Below are positions 29,515-38,903 of a stretch of 64,000 bases of DNA, one piece after another. This DNA comes from Bifidobacterium subtile (GTDB lineage Bacteria; Actinomycetota; Actinomycetes; Actinomycetales; Bifidobacteriaceae). A model generated the notes under the pieces. It was not told where the DNA came from and made no database searches. It saw only the letters and a list, made by a program, of their open reading frames with translations. A program made the translations under genes and the position numbers. The stretch lies in contig NZ_JGZR01000007.1 of the NCBI RefSeq assembly GCF_000741775.1, forward strand, positions 124,001 to 188,000, given 5' to 3'. The number at the start of each line of letters is the position of its first letter. Position 1 is the stretch's first letter.

Positions 29515-29982
29515 ATGATCGACCATATGACGCTGCATGTGCGCGACATCGAGCGCAGCACCGCATTCTATACGGCGGCGCTTGCTCCGCTTGGCTACGT
29601 CGTGAAGGCGCATCATGAGCCGACGCTCGGGTTCGGCGTCGACGATGGCACGTTGCATTCTGATTTCTATGTTTCGCCGCTTGATGATGACGCGGCTAAC
29701 GGCGTGGCTAACGGCGTGGCTGACAGCGCTACTAACGCCACGTCTGATGATTCGCCCGATCAATCATCGCAGCAGCCATACGCGCCAACCCATATCGCCT
29801 TCCTCGCGCCGGATCACGCCGCAGTGAGGGCATTCTACGATGCGGCGCTCGCCGCCGGAGGGCGCGACAACGGGGCTCCCGGTCCGCGCCCGTACCATGC
29901 GGGCTACTACGCGGCGTTCGTGCTGGATCCGGACGGCAACAACATCGAGGCCGTGGTCGATTGGAGTCATGGCGACGCGTGA
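29515..29982 (+). CDS. VOC (glyoxalase/bleomycin resistance) family protein
   Basis: This 155-residue vicinal-oxygen-chelate protein starts 'MIDHMTLHVRDIERSTAFY' with the metal-type His. It ends 'FVLDPDGNNIEAVVDW' with the conserved Glu. The substrate is unknown. A low-complexity insert, with repeated Gly-Val-Ala-Asn units followed by Ser/Asp/Gln-rich sequence (about residues 60-85), separates the two halves. At DNA level it contains a short tandem repeat of GGCGTGGCTAAC type. Confidence 0.88.
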   Translation: MIDHMTLHVRDIERSTAFYTAALAPLGYVVKAHHEPTLGFGVDDGTLHSDFYVSPLDDDAANGVANGVADSATNATSDDSPDQSSQQPYAPTHIAFLAPDHAAVRAFYDAALAAGGRDNGAPGPRPYHAGYYAAFVLDPDGNNIEAVVDWSHGDA

Positions 29983-30130
29983 AACATGGAAGAGGTGTTC
30001 ATATGGGCAGGGGCGGTAAGTAGTCGTGAACTTGGCCTGTTCTCTGCGTGTTTGCGCTGCTCCGTGGGCGTTGCATGTTAGGTGCACGGGTGACGCCTGC
30101 GCCTTCTTGTGGAGGTGCGAGGAATCCAAG

Positions 30131-30219
30131 GTCATATGTCACAACTCCCGCATTATTACGAGGTATGTGCAGGCGTTGTGACGTATACTCGCGGTCATGT
30201 GTCACAACGCCCGCATGAG
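30131..30219. promoter_or_regulatory. repeated TGTCACAAC motifs upstream of gltB
   Basis: GTCATATGTCACAACTCCCG (30131-30150) and GTCATGTGTCACAACGCCCG (about 30194-30213) are direct copies. An inverted copy GGCGTTGTGAC (30172-30182) lies between them. Three evenly arranged half-sites suggest binding of a regulator, with a nitrogen regulator possible given gltBD downstream. Confidence 0.4.
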
Positions 30220-30435
30220 GGTCGAACTAATGGGGGAAACGTGTCGCGAGAGACACGGTGAATGCGAAGACCCGACAATCCGGCAAACCATACGCAGGCA
30301 GTGGGTCAGCCATTGGACAGCGATAGCTCGGCAAAACCTCACAGATATGCCAAATGGCTCGAGGATTCTTCAAAACTTTGCGAAACTCCGCAAAACCCAG
30401 CCAATTAACTCGGTATATGGACTTCCGAAATGCTC

Positions 30436-30463
30436 TTGACATTGCCGAGCGGTATTCTATCCA
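30436..30463 (+). promoter_or_regulatory. candidate gltB promoter
   Basis: TTGACA (30436-30441) and TATCCA (30458-30463) are 16 bases apart. Transcription from about 30470 would exclude the upstream start at 30430 and supports a gltB start at 30505 or 30520. Confidence 0.45.
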
Positions 30464-30519
30464 AGCACTGGCAAAGAACCGCGGGTAGCACCCCGCCAAA
30501 AACGATGAAGGTGGTTTCG

Positions 30520-33500
30520 GTGACTTTCCACGCTCCGCTTGATCTAACGGTCCATGAAGCACAGGGCATGTATGACCCTTCGCAGGAACACGACGCATGT
30601 GGCGTGGGTATGGTCGCCACCCTGAACCGCCGCGCTGAGCGCAGAATCGTCGATAAGGCCATCGAGGTCCTCGTTAATCTCGACCACCGAGGCGCGGTCG
30701 GCGCAGAAGAGAACACCGGCGATGGCGCTGGCATTCTCATATCGATGCCGGATGAATTCATGCGCGCCGTCATCGACGTGGAGCTTCCGTCCGAGGGCCA
30801 CTATGCCGCCGGCATCGCGTTCCTCGACCGCGATATCGCAGGCTCCGGCCGACAGGAGCAGGCCATCGCGCAGATCGCCAAGGAAGAGGGCCTCGAAGTT
30901 CTCGCTTGGCGCGTGGTCCCCACGAATCCTGACGGGCTGGGTCTGCAGGCGCTCGCCTCCATGCCCTCGTTCAAAACGCTGGTCGTGGCGGATGCGAATG
31001 ATGCCGCAGGCACAGGCGGCTTGGAACTGGACCGCAAGACCTTCCGACTGCGCAAGCGCGTCGAGCACGAGGTCGGCGTCTACTTCGCCTCGCTCTCCGC
31101 TCGCACCATCACCTACAAGGGCATGCTCACCACGATGCAGCTCACTTCCTTCTTCTCCGATCTCACCGACGAACGCATGAAGGCCGCCATCGCCATCGTG
31201 CATTCGCGCTTCTCGACCAACACCTTTCCGAGCTGGCCGCTGGCACAGCCCTTCCGCCTCATCGCGCACAACGGCGAGATCAACACCATCCAAGGCAACC
31301 GCAACTGGCTTTCGGCCCGCGAAGGCCGACTGAGTTCGGAGCTGTTGGGCGAATTCAAGCCGCTGCTGCCCATCGGCACGGCGGGGGCCTCGGATTCCGG
31401 CACTTTTGACGAATGCCTTGAGCTGCTACATCTCTCCGGCCGCAGCATCACGCACGCCATTTCGATGATGCTGCCGCCCGCGTGGGAGAAGGACGAGTCG
31501 CTCGCTCCGGACATCCGCGCGTTCTACGAATACAACAACACGCTCATCGAGCCGTGGGACGGCCCGGCGAACATCGTCTTCACCGACGGCACGCTGGTCG
31601 GTGCGCAGCTTGACCGCAACGGCTTCAGGCCGGGGCGTTGGCAGCTCAATGATGACGGCACGATCGTGCTCGCCTCGGAAGCTGGCGTGCTGCCCGAGAT
31701 CGAGCAGGAGCACATCATATCCAAGGGCAGGCTTGAGCCTGGCAAGATGTTCCTTATCGACACCGAACAGGGCCGCATCGTGCCCGACGAGGAGATCAAG
31801 GCGAATCTGGCCGCGCTGCACCCCTACCGTCAGTGGGTTGAGGGTAACACCGTCGAGATGAGCGAGCTGCCCGCGCGTGAGCATGTGCGGCATTCAGGCC
31901 AGTCGGTCCAGCGCCGTCAGCGAGCCTTCGGCTACACGCAGGAGGATCTGAAGATGCTCCTGATCCCCATGGCGAACAGCGGCAAGGAGCCGCTTGGCGC
32001 GATGGGCAACGATGCGCCGATGGCGGTGCTCTCCGAACGCAGCCGCATGCTTTTCGACTACTTCACGCAGAAATTCGCCCAGGTCACCAACCCGCCGCTC
32101 GACTGGGAGCGCGAGGAGATCGTCACCTGCCTCGAATCGGCCATCGGCCCCGAGCCGAATCTGCTCGAGGACTCCGAGCTGCACGCCAAGAAGATCCTCA
32201 TCCCGCTGCCGATCGTGAACTCCGACGAAATGGCGCAGCTCAAGCGCCTCGACAAGGCGAAGATTCTCGGCGACTACTACCGCCCATACATCGTCAAAGG
32301 CCTGTACCAGGTGGCCGGAGGCGGCAAGGCGCTGGAAGAGCGGCTCAACGAGATCTTCGATGAGATCGATGCGGCCATCGTCGGCGGCAAGAACTTCATC
32401 GTGCTTTCCGACCGCGATTCGAACCATACGTGGGGCCCGATCCCTTCGCTGCTGCTGACCAGCGCCGTGCAGCACCATCTGCTGCGCACGCATACCCGCA
32501 CGCAGATCTCGATGGCCGTAGAGGCCGGCGATGTGCGCGAAATCCACCATGTGGCGCTGTTGATCGCGTATGGCGCGGCCTGCGTGAATCCGTATCTGGC
32601 CTTCGAATCGGTCGAGGATCTGGCCAACACCGGATACCTGTCCGTCAACGCCGAAACTGCGGTGAAGAACCTCACCAAGGCGCTTTCGACCGGCGTGCTC
32701 AAGATCATGAGCAAGATGGGCGTCTCCACGATCATGAGCTATCGCGGCGCACAGCTCTTCGAAGCCGTAGGACTGAGCCAGGATGTGATCGATAAGTACT
32801 TCACCGGCACCACGTCGCGCGTCGGCGGAGCCGGGCTGGACGAGATCGCCGAGGAGGTTGCGATCCGGCATCGCGTGGCCTATCCGAACCAGTGGACGGC
32901 CACGCCGCATCGCAAGCTGCGCACCGGCGGCGACTACAAGTGGCGTCGCACCGGCGAGGACCATCTCAATGATCCTGAGGCGATCTTCCTGCTGCAGCAG
33001 GCCACGCAGCGCGACGACTACGACATGTTCAAGCAGTATTCGAAACACATCAACAACACGTCGAACCGGCTCATGACCCTGCGCGGGCTCATGTCCTTCA
33101 CCTCGGATCGAAAGCCGATCGATATATCCGAGGTGGAGCCGGCGAGCGAAATCGTCAAGCGCTTCTCCACTGGCGCGATGAGCTACGGCTCGATCTCGCA
33201 GGAGGCGCACGAGACGCTGGCCATCGCGATGAACTCGATCGGCGCACGCTCGAACTCCGGCGAAGGCGGCGAATCCGATGATCGCATCGTCGACCCGCGC
33301 CGCTACAGCCGCATCAAGCAGATCGCCTCGGCCCGCTTCGGAGTCACCAGCGACTACCTCGTGCATGCCACCGACTTGCAGATCAAGCTCGCGCAGGGCG
33401 CCAAGCCCGGCGAAGGCGGGCATCTGCCGGGCGCCAAAGTGCCGCCGTGGATCGCCAAAGTGCGCCATGCCACGCCTGGCGTCGAGCTGATTTCGCCGCC

Positions 33501-35097
33501 GCCGCATCATGATATCTATTCGATCGAGGACTTGAAACAGCTCATCAACGATGCCAAGATGGCCAACCCCAAGGCGCGCATCCATGTGAAGCTGGTTTCC
33601 GAGTTCGGTGTCGGCACCATTGCGGCCGGCGTGGCCAAATGCCATGCCGATGTGGTGCTCATCTCCGGCTACGACGGTGGCACCGGCGCGGCTCCGCTCA
33701 ACGCCATCAAGCACGCGGGCACGCCATGGGAGATCGGTTTGTCCGAAACCCAGCAGACCTTGATTCTCAACGGCCTACGCTCTCGCATCGTCGTGCAGTG
33801 CGACGGCGAGCTCAAAACCGGCCGAGACGTCATGGTCGCAGCGCTGCTGGGCGCCGAGGAGTTCGGCTTTGCCACGGCGGCGCTGATCGTCGAGGGCTGC
33901 GTGATGATGCGCGCATGCCATCTGAACACGTGTCCTCAAGGTATCGCCACGCAGGATCCCGAGCTGCGCGCGCGCTTCACTGGCAAGCCGGAGCATGTCA
34001 TCAACTTCTTCATGTTCATCGCGCAGGAAGTGCGCGAACTGCTCGCCCAGCTCGGTTTCCGCACGCTCGAAGAGGCGGTGGGCCACGTCGAATGCCTCGA
34101 CCAGAACGAGGCCGTGAGCCGCTGGAAGGCCGACGGCATCGATCTGTCCAACGTGCTCATGCAGCCCGGCCCCACCCCCGGCACGACTCTGCATCAGACC
34201 ATCGAGCAGAACCATGAGCTTGAGAAGGCCCTCGACAACCGTCTCATCGACTTGGCCCGTCCAGCGCTCGAACGCCGCGAGCCGGTGCGCATCGAAGTGC
34301 CTATCCGCAATGTGCATCGCACGGTCGGCACGATGGTCGGCTACGAGATCACCAGTCGGTACGGCGCCGAAGGCCTGCCTGACGACACCATCGACATGAC
34401 TCTGCATGGTTCGGGAGGCCAGTCCATCGGCGCGTTCATCCCGCGCGGCGAGACCCTGCGCGTCTACGGCGAAGTCAACGACTACGCGGGCAAGGGACTG
34501 TCCGGAGGCCGCCTGATCGTGCGCCCCGAGGAAGGCGCGAACTTCGACCCGCATGAGAATGTCATCGCAGGCAACGTCGCCGGATTCGGCGCGACCTCAG
34601 GCGAAATGTTCATCGCCGGACGCGCCGGCGAGCGCTTCGGCGTGCGCAACGGCGGGGCCACGTTCGTGGTCGAAGGCGTGGGCGACCACGGCTGCGAGTA
34701 CATGACCGGCGGTCTTGTGGCGATTCTTGGACCCACCGGGCGCAACTTCGGCGCCGGTTTCTCCGGCGGCGAGGTCTATGTGCTCGACTTGGACATGGGC
34801 AAGGTCAATCCGCAGGCCGTGAAGACCGGCGCACTGCTCTTCCAGCGTCTGGACGACGGGCAGGAGCGCTTCGTTCACGATCTGGTCAAACGCCATGCCG
34901 AGGAGACCGGATCTGCATTCGCGGCGGAGCTGCTGAGCGACTGGGAGCACACCGCCGCCCGCTTCACCCACGTAGTGCCGAGGCAGTATGTGGCGATGAC
35001 CGACGCGATGCGCCGGGCCGAGGCACAGCATGTTGATTTCAATGCGCCGGGCGCATGGGAGCATGTGTACGAGCAAGTCATGGAAGGAGCCCACTGA
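30520..35097 (+). CDS. gltB: glutamate synthase (NADPH) large subunit
   Basis: This subunit moves the amide nitrogen of glutamine to 2-oxoglutarate. The amidotransferase nucleophile is the cysteine of 'EHDACGVGMVA', so a short propeptide would be removed. The FMN/synthase domain and the [3Fe-4S] cysteines ('RACHLNTCPQG') follow, then the C-terminal beta-helix ('GGLVAILGPTGRNFGAGFSGG'). GTG 30520 is preceded by GAAGGTGG; ATG 30505 is the alternative. About 1525 residues. gltD follows 1 base after the stop. Confidence 0.95.
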   Translation: MTFHAPLDLTVHEAQGMYDPSQEHDACGVGMVATLNRRAERRIVDKAIEVLVNLDHRGAVGAEENTGDGAGILISMPDEFMRAVIDVELPSEGHYAAGIAFLDRDIAGSGRQEQAIAQIAKEEGLEVLAWRVVPTNPDGLGLQALASMPSFKTLVVADANDAAGTGGLELDRKTFRLRKRVEHEVGVYFASLSARTITYKGMLTTMQLTSFFSDLTDERMKAAIAIVHSRFSTNTFPSWPLAQPFRLIAHNGEINTIQGNRNWLSAREGRLSSELLGEFKPLLPIGTAGASDSGTFDECLELLHLSGRSITHAISMMLPPAWEKDESLAPDIRAFYEYNNTLIEPWDGPANIVFTDGTLVGAQLDRNGFRPGRWQLNDDGTIVLASEAGVLPEIEQEHIISKGRLEPGKMFLIDTEQGRIVPDEEIKANLAALHPYRQWVEGNTVEMSELPAREHVRHSGQSVQRRQRAFGYTQEDLKMLLIPMANSGKEPLGAMGNDAPMAVLSERSRMLFDYFTQKFAQVTNPPLDWEREEIVTCLESAIGPEPNLLEDSELHAKKILIPLPIVNSDEMAQLKRLDKAKILGDYYRPYIVKGLYQVAGGGKALEERLNEIFDEIDAAIVGGKNFIVLSDRDSNHTWGPIPSLLLTSAVQHHLLRTHTRTQISMAVEAGDVREIHHVALLIAYGAACVNPYLAFESVEDLANTGYLSVNAETAVKNLTKALSTGVLKIMSKMGVSTIMSYRGAQLFEAVGLSQDVIDKYFTGTTSRVGGAGLDEIAEEVAIRHRVAYPNQWTATPHRKLRTGGDYKWRRTGEDHLNDPEAIFLLQQATQRDDYDMFKQYSKHINNTSNRLMTLRGLMSFTSDRKPIDISEVEPASEIVKRFSTGAMSYGSISQEAHETLAIAMNSIGARSNSGEGGESDDRIVDPRRYSRIKQIASARFGVTSDYLVHATDLQIKLAQGAKPGEGGHLPGAKVPPWIAKVRHATPGVELISPPPHHDIYSIEDLKQLINDAKMANPKARIHVKLVSEFGVGTIAAGVAKCHADVVLISGYDGGTGAAPLNAIKHAGTPWEIGLSETQQTLILNGLRSRIVVQCDGELKTGRDVMVAALLGAEEFGFATAALIVEGCVMMRACHLNTCPQGIATQDPELRARFTGKPEHVINFFMFIAQEVRELLAQLGFRTLEEAVGHVECLDQNEAVSRWKADGIDLSNVLMQPGPTPGTTLHQTIEQNHELEKALDNRLIDLARPALERREPVRIEVPIRNVHRTVGTMVGYEITSRYGAEGLPDDTIDMTLHGSGGQSIGAFIPRGETLRVYGEVNDYAGKGLSGGRLIVRPEEGANFDPHENVIAGNVAGFGATSGEMFIAGRAGERFGVRNGGATFVVEGVGDHGCEYMTGGLVAILGPTGRNFGAGFSGGEVYVLDLDMGKVNPQAVKTGALLFQRLDDGQERFVHDLVKRHAEETGSAFAAELLSDWEHTAARFTHVVPRQYVAMTDAMRRAEAQHVDFNAPGAWEHVYEQVMEGAH

Positions 35098-35098
35098 T

Positions 35099-36646
35099 AT
35101 GAGCGACCCCAGAGGATTCCTCAAAGTCCGCACACGCCGTGAAATGGCCGAACGGCCCGTCGAGGAACGCATCAAGGACTGGTTCGACGTGCACGCCGAG
35201 CATGGCGCGCAGCCGTGGACCCGCGAACAGGCCTCGCGCTGCATGGATTGCGGCACCCCGTTCTGCATGACCGGCTGCCCGCTGGGCAACGTCATCCCGG
35301 AATTCAATGACCTGGTGAGCCAGGGCAAGTGGGAGGACGCCTACGACCGGCTTTCCATGACGAACAACTTCCCGGAGGTCACCGGCCGCGTGTGCCCCGC
35401 GCCGTGCGAGCACGCCTGCGTGCTGGCGATTCACCAGCCGGCCACGGCCATCAAGAACGACGAGGTCACCATCATCGATCAGGCCTTCGCGCTCGGCTAT
35501 GTCAGGCCGATGCCGCCGCAGCGCCTCACCGACATGACCATCGCCATCGTCGGCTCCGGTCCTGCAGGACTGGCCTGCGCACAGCAGCTGACCCGCGCCG
35601 GGCATACCGTCGTCGTCTATGAGCGTGATGACGCCATCGGCGGGCTCATGCGCTACGGCATCCCGAACTTCAAGCTCGACAAGCACTTGATCGACAAGCG
35701 CATCGAGCAGATGGAGGATGAGGGAACCCGATTCATGACCAACATGGAGATCGGCAAGGACATCAGCTGGGACGAGCTGCGTTCGCGTTATGACGCCGTC
35801 GTAGTGGCCATCGGTTCCGGCGCTCCGCGCGACGTCGCCATTCCCGGCCGCGATCTGGACGGCATCCACTTCGCGATGGACTTCCTGCCTGATACGACCC
35901 GCCGGCTCTACGGCGTGCAGCCCCATGCCGACATCAGCGCCAAGGGCAAGCATGTGGTCATCATCGGCGGCGGCGACACCGGCTCCGACTGCCTGGGTTC
36001 CTCGATCCGCCAAGGCGCGAAGGACGTGACCGTGCTGCAGATCAATCCGCAGGAGCCGCTTGAGCGCCCGGAGAACCATCCATGGCCTACCTATGCGCGC
36101 ACCTATCAGAAGACCACTTCGATGCAGGAAGGCGGCGAGTACCTCTACAGCACCGACTCGGTGAGCTTCGACGGCCTTGAAGATGACCTCGACCGTGTCG
36201 ACGTCGATGAGACCTCAGTGCCCGCAGGATTCGTCGCCGATAGTCACGGCCATGTCAGAGGACTGAAAATCGTGAGCGTCGAACTTGACGAAAACGGCAG
36301 ACGCGTGCATGTCCCCGGCACGGAACGCGTGATCCCCGCCGATCTGGTGCTCATCTCCGTCGGCTTCGCCCACCCTGACACGGCTACGCTGCTTGATCAG
36401 CTGCCCGTCGAGCTGGACGGCCGCGGCAACGTCTCACGCGACGCCCAGTTCTCCACCACGCAGGATGGCGTCTTCGTGTGCGGCGATGCCGGACGCGGCC
36501 AGAGCTTGGTCGTGTGGGCCATCTCCGAGGGCCGCAGCTGCGCCGCATCGGTTGACAAATACCTCACCGGCGTCACCGAGCTGCCCTCGCCGATCGCGCC
36601 GACCGACCGCCCGATGACGTTGCCGCTCAAGGCTCTGGTTCACTGA
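35099..36646 (+). CDS. gltD: glutamate synthase small subunit
   Basis: This FAD-dependent subunit passes electrons from NADPH to GltB. The N-terminal [4Fe-4S] cysteines are in 'CMDCGTPFCMTGCP' and 'VCPAPCEHAC'. The FAD site is 'IVGSGPAGLACAQQL' (about residue 150) and the NADPH site 'IIGGGDTGSDCLG'. ATG 35099 follows AAGGAGCCCACTGAT and overlaps the end of the gltB ribosomal footprint. 515 residues. With GlnA and GlnE also in the window it completes the GS-GOGAT pathway. Confidence 0.96.
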   Translation: MSDPRGFLKVRTRREMAERPVEERIKDWFDVHAEHGAQPWTREQASRCMDCGTPFCMTGCPLGNVIPEFNDLVSQGKWEDAYDRLSMTNNFPEVTGRVCPAPCEHACVLAIHQPATAIKNDEVTIIDQAFALGYVRPMPPQRLTDMTIAIVGSGPAGLACAQQLTRAGHTVVVYERDDAIGGLMRYGIPNFKLDKHLIDKRIEQMEDEGTRFMTNMEIGKDISWDELRSRYDAVVVAIGSGAPRDVAIPGRDLDGIHFAMDFLPDTTRRLYGVQPHADISAKGKHVVIIGGGDTGSDCLGSSIRQGAKDVTVLQINPQEPLERPENHPWPTYARTYQKTTSMQEGGEYLYSTDSVSFDGLEDDLDRVDVDETSVPAGFVADSHGHVRGLKIVSVELDENGRRVHVPGTERVIPADLVLISVGFAHPDTATLLDQLPVELDGRGNVSRDAQFSTTQDGVFVCGDAGRGQSLVVWAISEGRSCAASVDKYLTGVTELPSPIAPTDRPMTLPLKALVH

Positions 36647-36846
36647 CCGAGTGTCTGCTAAGGGCGCGAGAGTTTGAGTTGTGAACCTGAGACGCCGGCA
36701 GTGCTTCATTCGTGACAATTACCCGCTTTGCGAGGCACAAATGATGCAGCAAGCCTTGAGACACGACCGAAGGTTCATGCCTTATCCCGCCTATGTGACG
36801 CGGTACACTGGAACGCGGAAAACCGTTGTTTCATGGAGGAGAAGCT

Positions 36847-37302
36847 ATGCCGAATCGCGCCGAACGCCGAGCTCAGGACAAGCGCAGCCGCAGGGGAGTG
36901 CCTGCGCAATACGATCAGACGCAAGGTCGTGCACGGTCGGGCATGGTCGATGAGCGTGCTCTGCAGGAGAAGTCGCGTCGACTCGAAGAGCATGTCGACG
37001 GCGAATGGAAGCCTTCGGCCAGCACCGTTGGCGAAGGCGCGGGCGCGGACGACTTCGAGATGCGCGACCCGGCGATTGTCAAGGCGCCGCATTCGGTGCG
37101 TCAGGCGTTCCGCATCGTCAGTTGGACGCTTATTGGCCTTTCGATGATCGCGTTCCTTGTCATCATGTGGCTGCCGAGTCATCCGCTGTGGCTGATCGTC
37201 ACAGTCAGCGCCGTATTCGTCGTCGCCGTGCTGAGCCTGTTCGTCGTGGCGGGCGACCCTAGGCATAATCCCAATCTCGATGCCAATGGCACTGCCGTAT
37301 AG
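36847..37302 (+). CDS. small two-helix membrane protein of unknown function
   Basis: A hydrophilic, Arg/Lys-rich N-terminal half (residues 1-80) starts 'MPNRAERRAQDKRSRRG'. Two membrane segments follow at about 88-110 and 114-137, joined by a short 'LPSHPLW' turn. ATG 36847 follows GGAGGAGAAGCT. 151 residues. The gene lies upstream of glgA with no clear functional link. I do not recognise the family with confidence. Confidence 0.75.
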   Translation: MPNRAERRAQDKRSRRGVPAQYDQTQGRARSGMVDERALQEKSRRLEEHVDGEWKPSASTVGEGAGADDFEMRDPAIVKAPHSVRQAFRIVSWTLIGLSMIAFLVIMWLPSHPLWLIVTVSAVFVVAVLSLFVVAGDPRHNPNLDANGTAV

Positions 37303-37449
37303 CCGAACTTGCTACCGTGCGCGAATCGGTGCTTTCCGATTTTTCGTCCAAAATTCATGCCGATGGCGGCGCATTGCTGGCATAGGGCATAGACTTGTCG
37401 TTGTACGCCCAAGATGTACGCCCAATGAAGCGCAACTGAAGGAGAAACC

Positions 37450-38685
37450 ATAAAAGTAGACATTCTGACCCGGGAATACCCTCCGCATATCTATGGAGGC
37501 GCAGGCGTTCACGTCGACGAGCTGGCGAAGGTGCTGGCAGAACGCATCGATGTGACGGTGCGGGCCTTTGACGGTCCGCGTACCCCGGCAGACGTCCCGG
37601 CGATACCAGGCCAGAATCCGAAAGGCTCGCTGAGCGTTTTCGGCTATGACACGCCGACCGAGCTAGCGCAGGCCAACGCCGCGCTCAAAACCTTCGGCAC
37701 CGACCTGCAGATCGCCAATGATGTCGACGCCGATCTGGTGCACGTGCATACATGGTACGCCTGCCTCGCCGGGCGCTTGGCGCAGCAGCTGCACGAGGTG
37801 CCGATGGTGATCACCGCACACAGCCTCGAACCCTTCCGCCCGTGGAAGAAGGAGCAGCTTGGCGGCGGCTACAACCTGAGCTCCTGGGCCGAGCGCGACG
37901 CCTACGAGCACGCCGAGCGCATCATCGCCGTCTCCGCAGGCATGCGCAACGACATTCTGAGTGCCTACCCGAATGTGGATCCCGAGAAGGTCGCCGTGGT
38001 CCACAACGGCATCACGCTCGATGATTTCGCCACGCCCGCAGCCGATGATGAAGGCTGGAAGGTCTTCGAGCGCTACCATATCGACCGCAGCAAGCCCACG
38101 CTGCTGTTCGTCGGCCGCATCACCCGCCAGAAAGGTCTGCCATACCTGCTGCAGGCGCTGCACCTCATCAACAAGGATATTCAGGTCGTGCTGTGCGCCG
38201 GCGCCCCCGACACCCCGGAAATCGCCGCCGAGGTGAAGTCGGCCTTCGCCGAGCTCAATGACCAGCGCGGCAACATCATCTGGATCGAGGAGATGCTGCC
38301 CAAGCCCGAGCTCAACGCATTGGAGCATGGCAGCACGGCCTTCGTATGCCCGAGCATCTACGAGCCGCTGGGCATCGTGAACCTTGAGGCGATGGCCTGC
38401 GATCTGCCGGTCGTCGCCAGCGCCACGGGCGGCATCCCCGAAGTGGTCGAGGACGGCGTGACCGGCCTGCTGGTGCCGCTTGAGCAGCTTCATGACGGCA
38501 CGGGCACGCCGACCGACCCAGATACCTTCGTGCACGACATGGCCCACGCCATCGACGAGGTCATGGCCGACCCCGAGCGGGCCAAAGCTATGGGACGCGC
38601 CGGCTACGAGCGCGCACGCGACAAATTCAGCTGGGAGTCCATCGCTGAGCGCACGATCGACGTGTATCGCGACGCGCTTCGGTAA
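37450..38685 (+). CDS. glgA: glycogen synthase (GT4-type GlgA/GlgM) with ATA start codon
   Basis: A GT-B glycosyltransferase using ADP-glucose from GlgC for glycogen or maltose-1-phosphate synthesis. The N-terminus '[20 protein letters not shown]' is the conserved donor-binding loop of actinobacterial enzymes. '[18 protein letters not shown]' and '[17 protein letters not shown]' are the C-terminal donor-site motifs. AAGGAG (37439-37444) is 5 bases from ATA 37450, exactly where ATG is expected. The first ATG in frame is 37531 and would remove that loop. About 411 residues. Confidence 0.85.
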   Translation: MKVDILTREYPPHIYGGAGVHVDELAKVLAERIDVTVRAFDGPRTPADVPAIPGQNPKGSLSVFGYDTPTELAQANAALKTFGTDLQIANDVDADLVHVHTWYACLAGRLAQQLHEVPMVITAHSLEPFRPWKKEQLGGGYNLSSWAERDAYEHAERIIAVSAGMRNDILSAYPNVDPEKVAVVHNGITLDDFATPAADDEGWKVFERYHIDRSKPTLLFVGRITRQKGLPYLLQALHLINKDIQVVLCAGAPDTPEIAAEVKSAFAELNDQRGNIIWIEEMLPKPELNALEHGSTAFVCPSIYEPLGIVNLEAMACDLPVVASATGGIPEVVEDGVTGLLVPLEQLHDGTGTPTDPDTFVHDMAHAIDEVMADPERAKAMGRAGYERARDKFSWESIAERTIDVYRDALR

Positions 38686-38778
38686 GAGTGATTTGGCAGG
38701 GCTGTCTAGCGCGGCAGCTGCCGTCACGGTATCGATAGGGTAGTGACGATATCGTAGAGGCGTAGACGCAGCAGACGT

Positions 38779-38816
38779 AATGGTGCGATGGGTCATTGCT
38801 GGCTCATCGCACCATT
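38779..38816 (+). terminator. glgA terminator candidate
   Basis: Perfect 12-bp arms (38779-38790/38805-38816) surround a 14-base loop in the 218-base gap after glgA. The T-run is poor. Confidence 0.5.
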
Positions 38817-38903
38817 GCATGCCGGACACGGCGTGATATGGACACGACGTGATGCGAATATGGCATGCTGCGAATAGGAAAAGGTTCAAGAGGAGGCACA
38901 CAT

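Larger units (their letters stand above)
29983..30519. other. 537-base region upstream of gltB
   Basis: No coding frame is convincing. It contains a set of TGTCACAAC-type sequences (30131-30219) and a candidate promoter at 30436-30463, both listed separately. Between them lie short similar units around TTTGCGAAACTCCGCAAAAC (about 30374-30393). Confidence 0.5.

Noticed and set aside
31894..33714. A 606-residue antisense frame inside gltB
   Set aside because: It lies wholly within a conserved core enzyme, is Arg/His/Gly-rich, and has no motif or ribosome binding site.
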